A stretch of DNA of 23,489 bases. Origin: Oscillospiraceae bacterium (lineage in GTDB: Bacteria > Bacillota > Clostridia > Oscillospirales > Ruminococcaceae). The position numbers and the translations under genes were made by a program. The notes beneath the pieces were generated by a model. That model ran no database searches. It was not told the origin of the DNA and saw only the letters and a program-made list of their open reading frames with translations. Shown piece after piece: positions 6,920 through 14,784 of the stretch. Each line of letters starts with the position of its first letter. Position 1 is the first letter of the stretch. The stretch is taken from contig JAITFV010000266.1 in assembly GCA_031281115.1 (NCBI GenBank), positions 1-23,489 of the forward strand. The letters run 5' to 3'.

Positions 6920-9297
6920 ATAACATAAATTTCAAGACCGTTTACGAAAAATATGCTGTTCGCTTAATGTCTGCAATCTGTCTTTGTGCGGGTTTTTCAT
7001 TGTATTTTAACTCCCTGCTGAACACAGAACTCTCCGGTGCAGTTTTGTTTTTCGCCGCTGTAATCTCTGCGGCGCTTTTTGCCGTTTTCAACTTTTATAA
7101 TAAAAAATTGATGTTTTACACTGTGATTTTGCTGTTTGCGGTATTGATAGTTTCGCTTGTTTTACTGCTTGAAATCCCTGTTGCGGATTCGTTCAACTGG
7201 CTTTTTTACTCGCGCAGCCCCCTTGCCGAACATGCGCTGACCTACTCGCTTATTTCGCAGATTATTCTTCTTTTCGCGGCAGTCGGCGTTACGTTCTGCC
7301 TGCTGTATTTCAAATACGCCAGACTCGCGGCAGGAGCGGGGCTTTTAACTTTTTGCATTATAATGGCAGTCTTTGAAAGAAGCGCGGGTTTTGCGCCGAT
7401 TCTGCTGTTCTTTTCATTTATTTTCACGGTTCTGCACGAATGGCTGCTAATACTGTTTCCCCAATCCCCAATTTCATTGGGGATTGGTATAAGCAGGAAA
7501 ACCGCGCTCACATATCTGCTGCCGTTTATGATAATTGCAGGGTTCATTACTGCGATTCTACCGTCGAGGCAGGAGCCAATCAGGTGGGATTTCGTGAGGA
7601 ATATAATTAAGGAAGTGCAGAATATTGTAACCACTATAGGCGAGCAAATTTCCATATCGCTGGGCAGCAGAGATTATGAATTTAGTATCAGTATGACCGG
7701 CTACAGCGACTTAGGCAATATCGGCGGCGCAATAGCCGATTCTGATAAGCTCGCGGTACGAATTACAAATCATACTGACGCGGCGAGTCATATTTTTCTC
7801 ACGGGTTCGGTTATGGATTATTACACGGGACGCGGCTGGATACGTACAAACAACTTCAATCATTACCCCATGCCCGAATATAAACTCGATGTTTTAGAGT
7901 TTGTGCTTGCGCTGCATTACGGCGGGGTTTTCGACGAAAGCGATAAAGACGAAAACGCGCTCGGCGAAATCTTTGCGGTACGCGAAATCGGCATTGAATA
8001 CCTCGGTTCGCGCACGAGAACAATGTTCCATGTTTCAAAAATGATGCAGGTCGCTGTTCCCGGTTCGTACAGGACTGACACAAGCGGTTCAAGTCTGTTT
8101 TTCGAGCGGTCAGCAGGTGCAGGAACCGCTTATCGTGTAATTTATGCAGATTTTAATTACAACAGCGAAGTATTTACTGACCTGCTTGAAAACAGTATTC
8201 ATCGCGCTCATGACATTGAATCCCGTCGGCTTGAACAGCTCATTTCTGCGCATTTCTCCGGGGTTTCATTCGGGAGAATTCCGGAGAATTACGCGCAGAT
8301 TCTTGAAGTGCGGCGCAGAGAAATACACAGTGTTTATACGCAGCTGCCGGACAGCGTTCCCGAAAGGGTTTACGCGCTCGCCCGTGAAATAACAGCGGAT
8401 TATGACAGCGATTATCTCAAGATGTCTGCGCTTGAGCAATTCTTGTCAAGCAATTATACCTACACTAAAACCCCGCAGGTTTCGCTTGATGATGGCGATT
8501 TCGCCGATTCGTTTTTGTTTGAAATGCAGGAAGGTTTTTGCACTTATTTCGCGACTGCCGCCGCTGTTCTCGGCAGGGCGGCGGGAATCCCCACCCGGTA
8601 TGTTCAGGGATATTCTGCTCCCGCGGGTACAACTGCGAACTTCCAAAGCTGGAGCATACCCGAAAACACTGCTCACGCTTGGGTTGAAGCGTATATTGAC
8701 GGTGCGGGTTGGGTTCCGTTTGAGCCGTCGCCGACATTTTCCGAGGCGCGTTATGGTGAGTGGATTAACCGGCGGATTACAGCTTCAACCCCCGCAATCC
8801 CTGCAGCACCGCAAACCCGCCCCGGTACTGCACCGAGCACCCCCGCTTCAATCGACAGCCTTGAAAGCGTAGAGCCGGACGACGGGCTTCAAAGCATTTA
8901 TCTGTTTATTTTTATTATCGGAACCGCGATAATTATAGTCGCTTTTTTAGCTGTTTTCATCGGGATTTACACAGCGGCATGGCGCGCAAGAAAAAAGTAC
9001 AAAACTTCTTCGCCCGCCCAAAGACTCCTCATGGATTATAAAACAATTCTGCTTCTGCTTGAATTATCGGGCAATGAAAAAATCCCGCATGAAACCGCGA
9101 AACTTTTCGCTTTGAGAATGAATGATGAAACATTTATAAAGATTACAGATTCGTTTGAGAAAGTACGATACGGCGGCGAAAATATCAGCGCCGAGGAAGC
9201 AGGCATCGCCGCAGATTTCAAGGAATCACTTTTGAAACAGGCGAAAAAAATACGGGGAAAGCTGAATTATTTTCTGTACTTGATAAAATTACGTTAG
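6916..9297 (+). CDS. Membrane transglutaminase-like protein (TgpA type, DUF3488 and DUF4129)
   Basis: 793 residues. About six or seven membrane helices fill residues 15-230. An extracytoplasmic region follows, with a transglutaminase-like core carrying Cys542 (EGFCTYFATAAAVLGRAAGI, then PTRYVQGY) and His587 (NTAHAWVEAY). The third catalytic position is in the WVPFEPSP segment, where Glu replaces the classical Asp, as is common in the Firmicutes branch. A Pro/Ala/Thr linker, one helix (about 655-690) and a DUF4129-like cytosolic tail complete the protein. It is the last gene of the GH5-moxR-DUF58 operon. It probably acts as a protease- or amidase-like enzyme outside the membrane; the substrate is unknown. 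A perfect 12-bp inverted repeat lies inside the gene at 7461-7487. Confidence 0.9.
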   Translation: MNNINFKTVYEKYAVRLMSAICLCAGFSLYFNSLLNTELSGAVLFFAAVISAALFAVFNFYNKKLMFYTVILLFAVLIVSLVLLLEIPVADSFNWLFYSRSPLAEHALTYSLISQIILLFAAVGVTFCLLYFKYARLAAGAGLLTFCIIMAVFERSAGFAPILLFFSFIFTVLHEWLLILFPQSPISLGIGISRKTALTYLLPFMIIAGFITAILPSRQEPIRWDFVRNIIKEVQNIVTTIGEQISISLGSRDYEFSISMTGYSDLGNIGGAIADSDKLAVRITNHTDAASHIFLTGSVMDYYTGRGWIRTNNFNHYPMPEYKLDVLEFVLALHYGGVFDESDKDENALGEIFAVREIGIEYLGSRTRTMFHVSKMMQVAVPGSYRTDTSGSSLFFERSAGAGTAYRVIYADFNYNSEVFTDLLENSIHRAHDIESRRLEQLISAHFSGVSFGRIPENYAQILEVRRREIHSVYTQLPDSVPERVYALAREITADYDSDYLKMSALEQFLSSNYTYTKTPQVSLDDGDFADSFLFEMQEGFCTYFATAAAVLGRAAGIPTRYVQGYSAPAGTTANFQSWSIPENTAHAWVEAYIDGAGWVPFEPSPTFSEARYGEWINRRITASTPAIPAAPQTRPGTAPSTPASIDSLESVEPDDGLQSIYLFIFIIGTAIIIVAFLAVFIGIYTAAWRARKKYKTSSPAQRLLMDYKTILLLLELSGNEKIPHETAKLFALRMNDETFIKITDSFEKVRYGGENISAEEAGIAADFKESLLKQAKKIRGKLNYFLYLIKLR
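7461..7487. repeat. Perfect 12-bp inverted repeat inside the transglutaminase gene
   Basis: Arms CCAATCCCCAAT and ATTGGGGATTGG are separated by TTC. The repeat is in frame and encodes a short stretch (PQSPISLGIG) between two membrane helices. Confidence 0.8.
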
Positions 9298-9330
9298 GAA
9301 TTGCCGAGAAATAAACTTGACAATCCCTTA
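9297..9330. terminator. Convergent-gene hairpin, also a dispersed repeat
   Basis: The sequence from the transglutaminase stop to just before the stop of the ABC permease (9332) forms an imperfect hairpin, with GGAATTGCCGAG pairing to CTTGACAATCCC around an AAATAAA loop. It can end transcription from both sides, although there is no long T-run. A near-identical copy (3 differences) lies inverted at 14774-14807. Confidence 0.55.
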
Positions 9331-9331
9331 A

Positions 9332-11554
9332 TTAACCATCCTCCTGCGCTTTTAATCCTTCTATTATGTCAAGTTTACCGATGTGCCTTGATGTAATTAT
9401 TACCATAACCGCAGTAACACTAATCACAGCTAACGCAGAAACAGCATGACTGAGCGGTTCGATTTTTGCTGCAATTACAAAATTACTGCTTGAAAATTCG
9501 CCTTTTATTGCCTCAAGCAGTAAATATCCGCCGGCAAACCCAAGCGGAAGCGCAAACGTGAGCTGCATGAGCGTTTCTTTTATATGCGCTAAAAGTATGC
9601 TTTTATGCGGATAACCCATTACGCCCATAAACATATATTCGTATTCACGCGCCGAAAGATTAATTAGTCCGACCGCATAAAGCACGGTGAATCCGAGGAT
9701 TACCGAGCAAAGAATCATAAACCAAATTAGCACTTCCATGCTTTCCATAATCGAATCGAAGCTTGTTTTGTCATCATCAACAGTAGCGAAATCAATATTA
9801 TTTGTTATGAGAAAATCGGTGAGCTCGCTCATGTTTCCGCTTCTTCCGTAGAGTGTGTTGTAAACCGGCGGAATTTCATCGGAAAGCGCCGCGATATAAT
9901 CATAACCGGTATAGATTGTAAGCCCGAGATGCTGCGGAGTGATTGTAGAAATTACAGCGTCATAACCGTATATTTCGAGTATATCACCGACCCCGACATT
10001 CCAAATCTGCGCGAAATATTCAGGAACTATTACACCGTTTTGCAGTTCTGAATTTGGAATTTTTACCATATCGAAATTGTTTTCAACAATCGCAAGCATA
10101 TAATTTTCACCGCGGATTTCAATATGCAAAACCAGCGCTTTACTGCTTTCACCGATACGCTCGGAAGCAGGATGCTCAAAGCTGAGCGGAAGCGGATTAA
10201 AGCTGATAATTACATCATAATTCGCGAAGTCGTTGAAATACCGGGATTGTGTTTCGGCAATAGAATCATTGAATCCGAACGAAAACGCAAGCAGAGCGTA
10301 TGAGCCTGTCATGCCGAGCACAACTGCGAAAAAACGGCTTTTGTTGCGCAGAGAGTTTTTCAGGGCGTAACGGGTATTGAAGTTCATCTTTGATGAAGCG
10401 GGCAACGTGTTTCTCCGTCTGCCTTTCGGGATGCGGGAGCGGAGCGCGTATGCCGGAAGCAGCGGTAATATGCGAACGAGTGCAATCATTCCCGAAACCG
10501 CGCACAGCAATATACTAACAATAATCGCTGCAGCCCATAAGAGCGGCTCAAACGCAAAACTCAGCGCCGGGACTACAAACATTGAGGATAATATAGTTAT
10601 TATTTTGTCAGTTGCAAACACTCCCGCAAAACAGCCGAGCAGCGCGCCGACAGCGGCAGTTATGCAAAACTGTGACAAATACATCCCGATGATTTTTTTG
10701 TCACACATTCCCAGTGCCTTCATAATGCCGATTTGTTTCTTATCTTTCTGAATAGTTCTCGTAAGTATAACGTAAATCACAACAGCAATTAACACCGCGA
10801 AAACAAGCGGGAAAATCATCGCAAAGCTGCACAGTTCATCTAAATCGTTGCGGTATAAAATATGATTAATCTGGTCTTTCCGCGTGACCGTGCGGAACGT
10901 TCCGTCCGGTGCTAAGACTTCGCTGTCGGCGAGCACCGCGATTTCATTGTATCCGCCGGGAAAGAAGTCCGGCGTAACATATACAACAGCGAAGCGGCTT
11001 GCCTTTGCCATCACCGTGCGCTCGTTTTGAACCATGTAAATATATTCGGGATTTGCAACAAGCCCGGTAATTGTAAGTGAATTTTCACCAAGGTTTATAC
11101 TGCCGTATCCCGAAACTCCATCTTTGGCGGAGTTCGGTATAAAATTCATGGCATCGGCGTTACGTTTCAAAATCACGCACTCATTTGCGTTTTCCGGCAG
11201 TCTGCCTTCGTAGATATATGGAATATTAATTCCGTCCGTCAGTGAAATTACACGGAAAACCCGCTCAAGTTCCCCCCCCTGCCTAAAATCACGCACATTT
11301 CTTCCCGCAGCTAACCTGACGCCGTCCTGCTCCGAAAGCAGCCTCACGCTTTCATCTGTAAACTGCCCATAAAAAGTAACATCAGCATAAGCGTGTTCAA
11401 ATATGTACTGCTCTGCTGTTTCTTCAAGCTGCCATGCAATCGTGAACAGCGTAATAAAAAAGCAGACCCCGACAGCAAGCAGCAAAACTAATCCTAATAA
11501 TTGCGGAATCTGTGAGCGCATTTTCCGCACAGTTAATTTTAAAATTATCACCAT
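9332..11554 (-). CDS. ABC exporter permease, two FtsX domains
   Basis: 740 residues. A first helix near 15-40 is followed by an extracellular domain (about 45-245), then three helices with a conserved cytosolic segment (TIQKDKKQIGIMKALGM). A second copy of this layout starts near 405 (LRNKSRFFAVVLGMTGSYAL), has another extracellular domain (about 435-610) and ends with three helices, the last followed by LDIIEGLKAQEDG. This double-FtsX form is common in Firmicutes exporters of peptides or lipids and in resistance pumps. The ATG at 11554 lies within the end of the ATPase gene (7-base overlap), preceded by GGAGGTGG, so the two are coupled. The substrate cannot be read from the sequence. Confidence 0.88.
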   Translation of the reverse strand: MVIILKLTVRKMRSQIPQLLGLVLLLAVGVCFFITLFTIAWQLEETAEQYIFEHAYADVTFYGQFTDESVRLLSEQDGVRLAAGRNVRDFRQGGELERVFRVISLTDGINIPYIYEGRLPENANECVILKRNADAMNFIPNSAKDGVSGYGSINLGENSLTITGLVANPEYIYMVQNERTVMAKASRFAVVYVTPDFFPGGYNEIAVLADSEVLAPDGTFRTVTRKDQINHILYRNDLDELCSFAMIFPLVFAVLIAVVIYVILTRTIQKDKKQIGIMKALGMCDKKIIGMYLSQFCITAAVGALLGCFAGVFATDKIITILSSMFVVPALSFAFEPLLWAAAIIVSILLCAVSGMIALVRILPLLPAYALRSRIPKGRRRNTLPASSKMNFNTRYALKNSLRNKSRFFAVVLGMTGSYALLAFSFGFNDSIAETQSRYFNDFANYDVIISFNPLPLSFEHPASERIGESSKALVLHIEIRGENYMLAIVENNFDMVKIPNSELQNGVIVPEYFAQIWNVGVGDILEIYGYDAVISTITPQHLGLTIYTGYDYIAALSDEIPPVYNTLYGRSGNMSELTDFLITNNIDFATVDDDKTSFDSIMESMEVLIWFMILCSVILGFTVLYAVGLINLSAREYEYMFMGVMGYPHKSILLAHIKETLMQLTFALPLGFAGGYLLLEAIKGEFSSSNFVIAAKIEPLSHAVSALAVISVTAVMVIITSRHIGKLDIIEGLKAQEDG

Positions 11555-12252
11555 ACCACCTCCGACGGGGAAAGCGGCGCGGGATTTTCGTTTATACGCT
11601 GCACTCCGCCATTTCTCAGAGTAATTACGATATCTGCAATTTTTGCAATTTCCTGATTATGCGTGATGAGCAGTACCGATGATTTTTGCCGGTGGTGTAC
11701 TTTTTTCAAAGCTTCCAAAACTATAATCCCCGTGTTAAAATCAAGTGCGCCGGTAGGTTCGTCGCATAACAGGACTTTCGGATTCTTCGCGATTGCGCGG
11801 GCGATTGAAACGCGCTGCTGCTCACCTCCGGAAAGTTCAGCCGGATAATGGTTCATACGCTCCGATAATCCGACAATGCTCAAAGCGTTTTCGGCATCCT
11901 TTCGGGAAAGTCCCGCAAGCTCGGTGGAAAATTCTACGTTTTCAAGAGCGGTTAAATCCGGCAAAAGATTATAACTTTGAAATACAAAGCCGATATTTTC
12001 GCTACGGAAGCGTGTCATTTTATGCTTGCTGAAGGCAGTTATGTCGGTGTCAAAAAAGTTAATTATACCCGAAGTCGGCTTGTCCATACAGCCGAGCATA
12101 TTAAGCAGCGTGGACTTCCCCGAACCGGACGCACCGAGAATTACTGCGAATTTTCCCTCGGGAATAGTTAAATTGATTTGGTTAAGAGCAGTCACTTTTG
12201 CGCCCCCCTCACCATATTCCTTCGTTAAATCGGTAATCGTAAACAGATTCAT
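11548..12252 (-). CDS. ABC exporter ATP-binding protein (MacB/LolD class)
   Basis: 234 residues, full length for the class. Walker A is GASGSGKST (40-48), the Q-loop [16 protein letters not shown] starts near 91, the signature is LSGGEQQR (140-147), and Walker B is [11 protein letters not shown] (161-171), followed by the H-loop LLITHN. The signature and the TGALD variant are typical of ATPases paired with FtsX-type permeases. AAAAAGGAG precedes the ATG at 12252 with good spacing. Upstream (12277-12299) lies a site resembling the ArsR operator in front of the next gene, which suggests the exporter is controlled by that ArsR protein. Confidence 0.93.
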   Translation of the reverse strand: MNLFTITDLTKEYGEGGAKVTALNQINLTIPEGKFAVILGASGSGKSTLLNMLGCMDKPTSGIINFFDTDITAFSKHKMTRFRSENIGFVFQSYNLLPDLTALENVEFSTELAGLSRKDAENALSIVGLSERMNHYPAELSGGEQQRVSIARAIAKNPKVLLCDEPTGALDFNTGIIVLEALKKVHHRQKSSVLLITHNQEIAKIADIVITLRNGGVQRINENPAPLSPSEVVW

Positions 12253-12276
12253 ATTTGCTTCTCCTTTTTGATGTAT

Positions 12277-12299
12277 TGGTTGTTCATGCGTTCAACTAT
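12277..12299. promoter_or_regulatory. Possible second ArsR operator before the ABC exporter
   Basis: The right half-site GTTCAACTAT (12290-12299) is identical to that in the palindrome at 12834-12859. The left half (TGGTTGTTC) matches the mirrored arm at 6 of 9 positions with the same 4-base spacer. It lies 25-47 bases upstream of the ATPase start. No convincing -10/-35 pair was found here. Confidence 0.4.
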
Positions 12300-12329
12300 T
12301 ACGGTAAAAAAACTCTGCCCCTACCCGTT

Positions 12330-12412
12330 TATAGCCAGTTAAGTTAAAAACGCTTTAGCGTTTTTAACCCGCGGCTTGCGAGCCGCAGGCGCTGTTGCAA
12401 CAGCGCCATCCC
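12330..12412 (-). repeat. Partial multi-hairpin repeat between arsR and the ABC exporter
   Basis: Read on the minus strand, it begins just after the arsR stop with the perfect palindrome GGCGCTGTTGCAACAGCGCC. It continues with GCGGCT/AGCCGC and AAAAACGCT/AGCGTTTTT hairpins and ends TTAACTTAACTGGCTATA. The last about 40 bases are almost the same as 2322-2360. The opposite TATAG end is missing, so the arsR-proximal side looks truncated. The hairpins could also terminate arsR. Confidence 0.8.
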
Positions 12413-12799
12413 TTATTGGATTTCAGTATCAGTATAAATATGCTCAAACCCAATCTTGAAAATGTTTCTCACGTGCTCATCGGTGAGCGAATAGTAAACA
12501 ACTTTCCCTGTCTTTTCATATTTTACAAAGTTGCAGAGCCGCAGGGATTTAAGCTGATGCGAGATTGCTGATTTTGTCATTCCGAGCAGCACCGCTAAAT
12601 CGCACACACACATGGTTTCGCAGGACAGCGCCCACAGAATTTTCAAGCGTGTATTATCAGCGAAGAGTTTATAAAGATTTGCAAGATTATACAAGCTTTC
12701 GTTGTCCGGCATGGCTTTACGGACACGGTTCACCACATCTTCATGGATTACGCCGCAATCGCACAGGGAGTCAGAGTTCATATTTCGGTTATTGAACAT
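12413..12799 (-). CDS. ArsR/SmtB-family metal- or thiol-responsive repressor (CadC-like)
   Basis: 128 residues with a winged helix-turn-helix; the recognition region is LLGMTKSAISHQLKSLR. Cys13 and Cys15 lie in the N-terminal arm (LCDCG), and Cys64/Cys66 in the CVCDLA motif before the recognition helix. This is the Cys arrangement used by CadC/ArsR-type sensors for soft metals. DEHVRNIFKIGFEH in the last helix gives D107, H109 and H120, which fit three of the four alpha-5 zinc-site positions of SmtB/CzrA. It probably represses itself through the palindrome at 12834-12859. No metal pump gene is adjacent, and the nearest candidate target is the FtsX-type exporter downstream. AAGGG lies about 10 bases before the ATG at 12799. 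Confidence 0.88.
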   Translation of the reverse strand: MFNNRNMNSDSLCDCGVIHEDVVNRVRKAMPDNESLYNLANLYKLFADNTRLKILWALSCETMCVCDLAVLLGMTKSAISHQLKSLRLCNFVKYEKTGKVVYYSLTDEHVRNIFKIGFEHIYTDTEIQ

Positions 12800-12833
12800 A
12801 AATTCTAAGCCCTTTCTTCGCTTGATATGTCTA

Positions 12834-12859
12834 TATAGTTGAACACATGTTCAACTATA
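12834..12859. promoter_or_regulatory. Perfect palindromic operator at the arsR start site
   Basis: Two 12-base arms, TATAGTTGAACA and TGTTCAACTATA, are separated by CA. The palindrome starts right at the edge of the -10 box, so bound repressor would cover the transcription start. Length and symmetry match ArsR/CadC-type operators. Confidence 0.82.
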
Positions 12860-12887
12860 TTATAGCAACTAACTTCTCCGTTGTCAA
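12859..12887 (-). promoter_or_regulatory. Sigma-A promoter of arsR
   Basis: On the minus strand TTGACA (12887-12882), a 17-base spacer and TATAAT (12864-12859): a full consensus promoter, as expected for a gene held off by a repressor. Confidence 0.85.
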
Positions 12888-12921
12888 GAGGTTTTCAAAA
12901 TATTTTTTTAAGAACCTGTAT

Positions 12922-13025
12922 TATAGTCGTTTAAAACGACTATGGCTGCGGTGAAACCGCAACTCGCCGCGTAGCGAGCGAAAATTTAGATTGGATTCAT
13001 TCCAATCTAAATTTAACTAACTATA
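12922..13025. repeat. 104-bp multi-hairpin repeat, copy 1
   Basis: Starts TATAGTCGTTTAA and ends TTAACTAACTATA. Contains AGTCGTTT/AAACGACT, TGCGGT/ACCGCA, CTCGC/GCGAG and a 14-bp arm pair AAATTTAGATTGGA/TCCAATCTAAATTT. It differs from the copy at 22435-22538 at only two positions. It lies between the arsR promoter and the end of the small Cys-rich gene. Confidence 0.93.
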
Positions 13026-13055
13026 ATACTGTTATCCATTTAAGAAACGGCAAAT

Positions 13056-13367
13056 TTATCCTATGTTCGGATAAAATTCATGAATCCATTTATGCTTGCC
13101 TGAGTGGTTAAACTGAACTTTATTACAGGGAATCCACTTCCCTGTAGTTATCTTCTCCACTAAATGCCACCGCCCGACACACTCATCCGTATTATAGCAG
13201 GAGCAGAATTTCAACAAACTCCCTTGGCAGATTGCTTTACATTTGACTCTTACGTGCGAGCGCGATTCTTCGTGCCGTATAAACTCATAAGGCTGTTCGG
13301 GTATGAAGTAGCACTCGCTGTCACGCTTCCCAAGCGTTCCTAATGTTATATCTTTTATACCGCTCAA
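13056..13367 (-). CDS. Small cysteine-rich protein of unknown function
   Basis: 103 residues if started at the TTG at 13367, which has GGGGTG six bases upstream. A longer frame from a GTG at 13394 would put the start only about three bases after the predicted transcription start. The protein has eight cysteines (including KCKAIC and FCSC), several His and Trp residues, and a basic, aromatic C-terminus (HKWIHEFYPN). There is no signal peptide or membrane helix. The Cys/His content suggests a bound metal or a zinc-ribbon-like fold, but no known pattern fits fully. It is transcribed alone from a good promoter at 13404-13432, away from spmAB. Confidence 0.6.
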   Translation of the reverse strand: MSGIKDITLGTLGKRDSECYFIPEQPYEFIRHEESRSHVRVKCKAICQGSLLKFCSCYNTDECVGRWHLVEKITTGKWIPCNKVQFNHSGKHKWIHEFYPNIG

Positions 13368-13403
13368 ATTTAACACCCCATCGTTTTTTATCACTATAGA
13401 TAT

Positions 13404-13432
13404 ATTATAACAATTATAATTCTAAATGTAAA
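13404..13432 (-). promoter_or_regulatory. Sigma-A promoter of the small Cys-rich gene
   Basis: On the minus strand TTTACA (13432-13427), a 17-base spacer and TATAAT (13409-13404). Confidence 0.72.
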
Positions 13433-13476
13433 CAGGTTTTTAATAAATATTTTGTTAGTCGTTTTTCAAGACAGGT

Positions 13477-13995
13477 CTAATAAAACCACAAACCCACGAG
13501 CAGCCCGCTTAAAATAAACAGCGTTAAATCCCCTGCCAGTGCCGCGGGAAGCGCGTGGCGGGTCTTTCGTACTTTTGTGGCGGCGAAGTAGACAGCGATT
13601 ACATAAAACGTTGTTTCGCTGCTGCCGAGGATTACGCTCGCCACCCGCCCCGCAAAGCTGTCTGCACCTGTTTGCCCGAGCACCGACTCAAAAATAGCCA
13701 CCGAACCGCTCCCCGAGAAAGGGCGCATAATTACAAGCGGCGTAACCTCACCCGGAAACCCGAGAAAATCCGTCACCGGCGAGAGCAGCGCTGAAATAAG
13801 TGCCAGCCCGCCTGAAGCGCGGAACATTCCCACAGATAATACAAGCGCAAACAATGCGGGGAAAACGTCATAAACAGTGTGTAATCCTTCTTTTACGCCG
13901 TGGGTAAATTCAGAAAAAACATCGGTTTTCTTACACAGCCCGAAAATTAGCACAAAAACAAATATAACAGGTACCGCGAAATCGGAAACTCTCAT
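13477..13995 (-). CDS. spmB: Spore maturation protein B
   Basis: 172 residues with about five hydrophobic segments, the usual length of SpmB. Conserved nucleoside-recognition (Gate) domain stretches are visible: MRPFSGSGSVAIFESVL and VILGSSETTFYVIAVYF. With SpmA, it is needed for full dehydration of the spore core in Bacillus; the molecular activity is thought to be transport-like. Its ATG overlaps the spmA stop by four bases (ATGA), so the two are translated together. No clear terminator follows. Confidence 0.93.
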   Translation of the reverse strand: MRVSDFAVPVIFVFVLIFGLCKKTDVFSEFTHGVKEGLHTVYDVFPALFALVLSVGMFRASGGLALISALLSPVTDFLGFPGEVTPLVIMRPFSGSGSVAIFESVLGQTGADSFAGRVASVILGSSETTFYVIAVYFAATKVRKTRHALPAALAGDLTLFILSGLLVGLWFY

Positions 13996-14618
13996 TTTGC
14001 ACCTCCGTCAGCAGGTTTTACGGTCTGACAGTGCCGTTTGCCTCTGCTGCCCAGCAGTTTCGCTATCGTCACCGCAACAGTCACCGCTGCGAGGGAGCAA
14101 ATCCACACTACCGGAAGAATTTCCATAGGAGCGGCTGAACCATGTTTGAGGCGGATGGCGGCAGCTGTAGTGGGGATAAGTTGGAGTGAAGCCGTATTAA
14201 TCACTACAAAAAGCACCATATTATTCGTTGCGCGCTCAGGATTTAAGACGCCTTCTTCCTTCTCAAGTTCACGCATTGCCGCAATCCCGAACGGCGTAGA
14301 GGCATTGCCCAGCCCCAGCAGATTTGCGGTTATATTAAGTACTATAAATCCAATCGCCTTGCCGTTTGGGTTTATTCCTTTAAAAAGCCGTACCAGTACA
14401 GGCTTGAATGCCTTTGCGAGCAGGTTTGCAAGCCCCGAAGTCTGCGCTACCCGCATAATCCCGCTCCACAGGCAAATCACCGCGCAAAGCGTCAGGCAGA
14501 GCGTAACGGCGTTTGCGGCTTCAGAAAGCGCGGCATCGGACACCGCTGCCACATCACCGTTTATTATGCCGAAAACAAGCGAAAAAAATAAAAGCCCCGC
14601 GAAAACCCACTTCATCAT
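13992..14618 (-). CDS. spmA: Spore maturation protein A
   Basis: 208 residues from the ATG at 14618. The frame stays open further upstream to 14705, but that extension is hairpin-repeat DNA. The 14618 start has AAAGAGGGG about nine bases before it and gives the expected N-terminus MMKWVFAGLLFFSLVFGI. Several membrane helices are present, with the conserved segments NLLGLGNASTPFGIAAMREL and NTASLQLIPTTAAAIR, typical of SpmA. It works with SpmB in spore core dehydration. A 66-bp hairpin repeat ends 35 bases upstream and probably lies in the leader. Confidence 0.93.
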   Translation of the reverse strand: MMKWVFAGLLFFSLVFGIINGDVAAVSDAALSEAANAVTLCLTLCAVICLWSGIMRVAQTSGLANLLAKAFKPVLVRLFKGINPNGKAIGFIVLNITANLLGLGNASTPFGIAAMRELEKEEGVLNPERATNNMVLFVVINTASLQLIPTTAAAIRLKHGSAAPMEILPVVWICSLAAVTVAVTIAKLLGSRGKRHCQTVKPADGGAK

Positions 14619-14653
14619 AAATTTATGCCCCTCTTTGCGCTCCTGTCCGTTTT

Positions 14654-14719
14654 GATGGCACGGCGGCAAGCGCCGCTTGCCGAGAAAACACTTTAGTGTT
14701 TTCAATTTAATCAGCTATA
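14654..14719 (-). repeat. 66-bp hairpin repeat upstream of spmA
   Basis: On the minus strand it starts TATAGCTGATTAAATTG and contains GAAAACACT/AGTGTTTTC and GGCAAGC/GCTTGCC hairpins. It is identical over 66 bases to 2189-2254 and lies in the same orientation relative to its downstream gene. The other end is absent. Confidence 0.92.
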
Positions 14720-14754
14720 TTAGGATTATATTCAAACCGAAGGAGGTTTAAAAC

Positions 14755-14784
14755 ATGGCAAGGGATAAATGGATAAGGGATTGA
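14755..14784 (+). other. Orphan ribosome site and 9-codon start (gene remnant?)
   Basis: AGGAGG (14741-14746) is followed eight bases later by ATG and the frame MARDKWIRD, then TGA. The end of this frame falls in the palindromic repeat starting at 14774. It looks like the start of a gene cut off by the repeat, but may be chance. Confidence 0.25.

Noticed and set aside
8402..8872. 156-codon plus-strand frame inside the transglutaminase gene
   Set aside because: It is a +1-type shadow of the region encoding the catalytic Cys/His and is Arg/Pro-rich as expected from a shifted frame.
14619..14705. Upstream in-frame start for spmA adding 29 residues
   Set aside because: The extension is hairpin-repeat DNA identical to a non-coding repeat elsewhere, and the start at 14618 has the ribosome site and the family-typical N-terminus.
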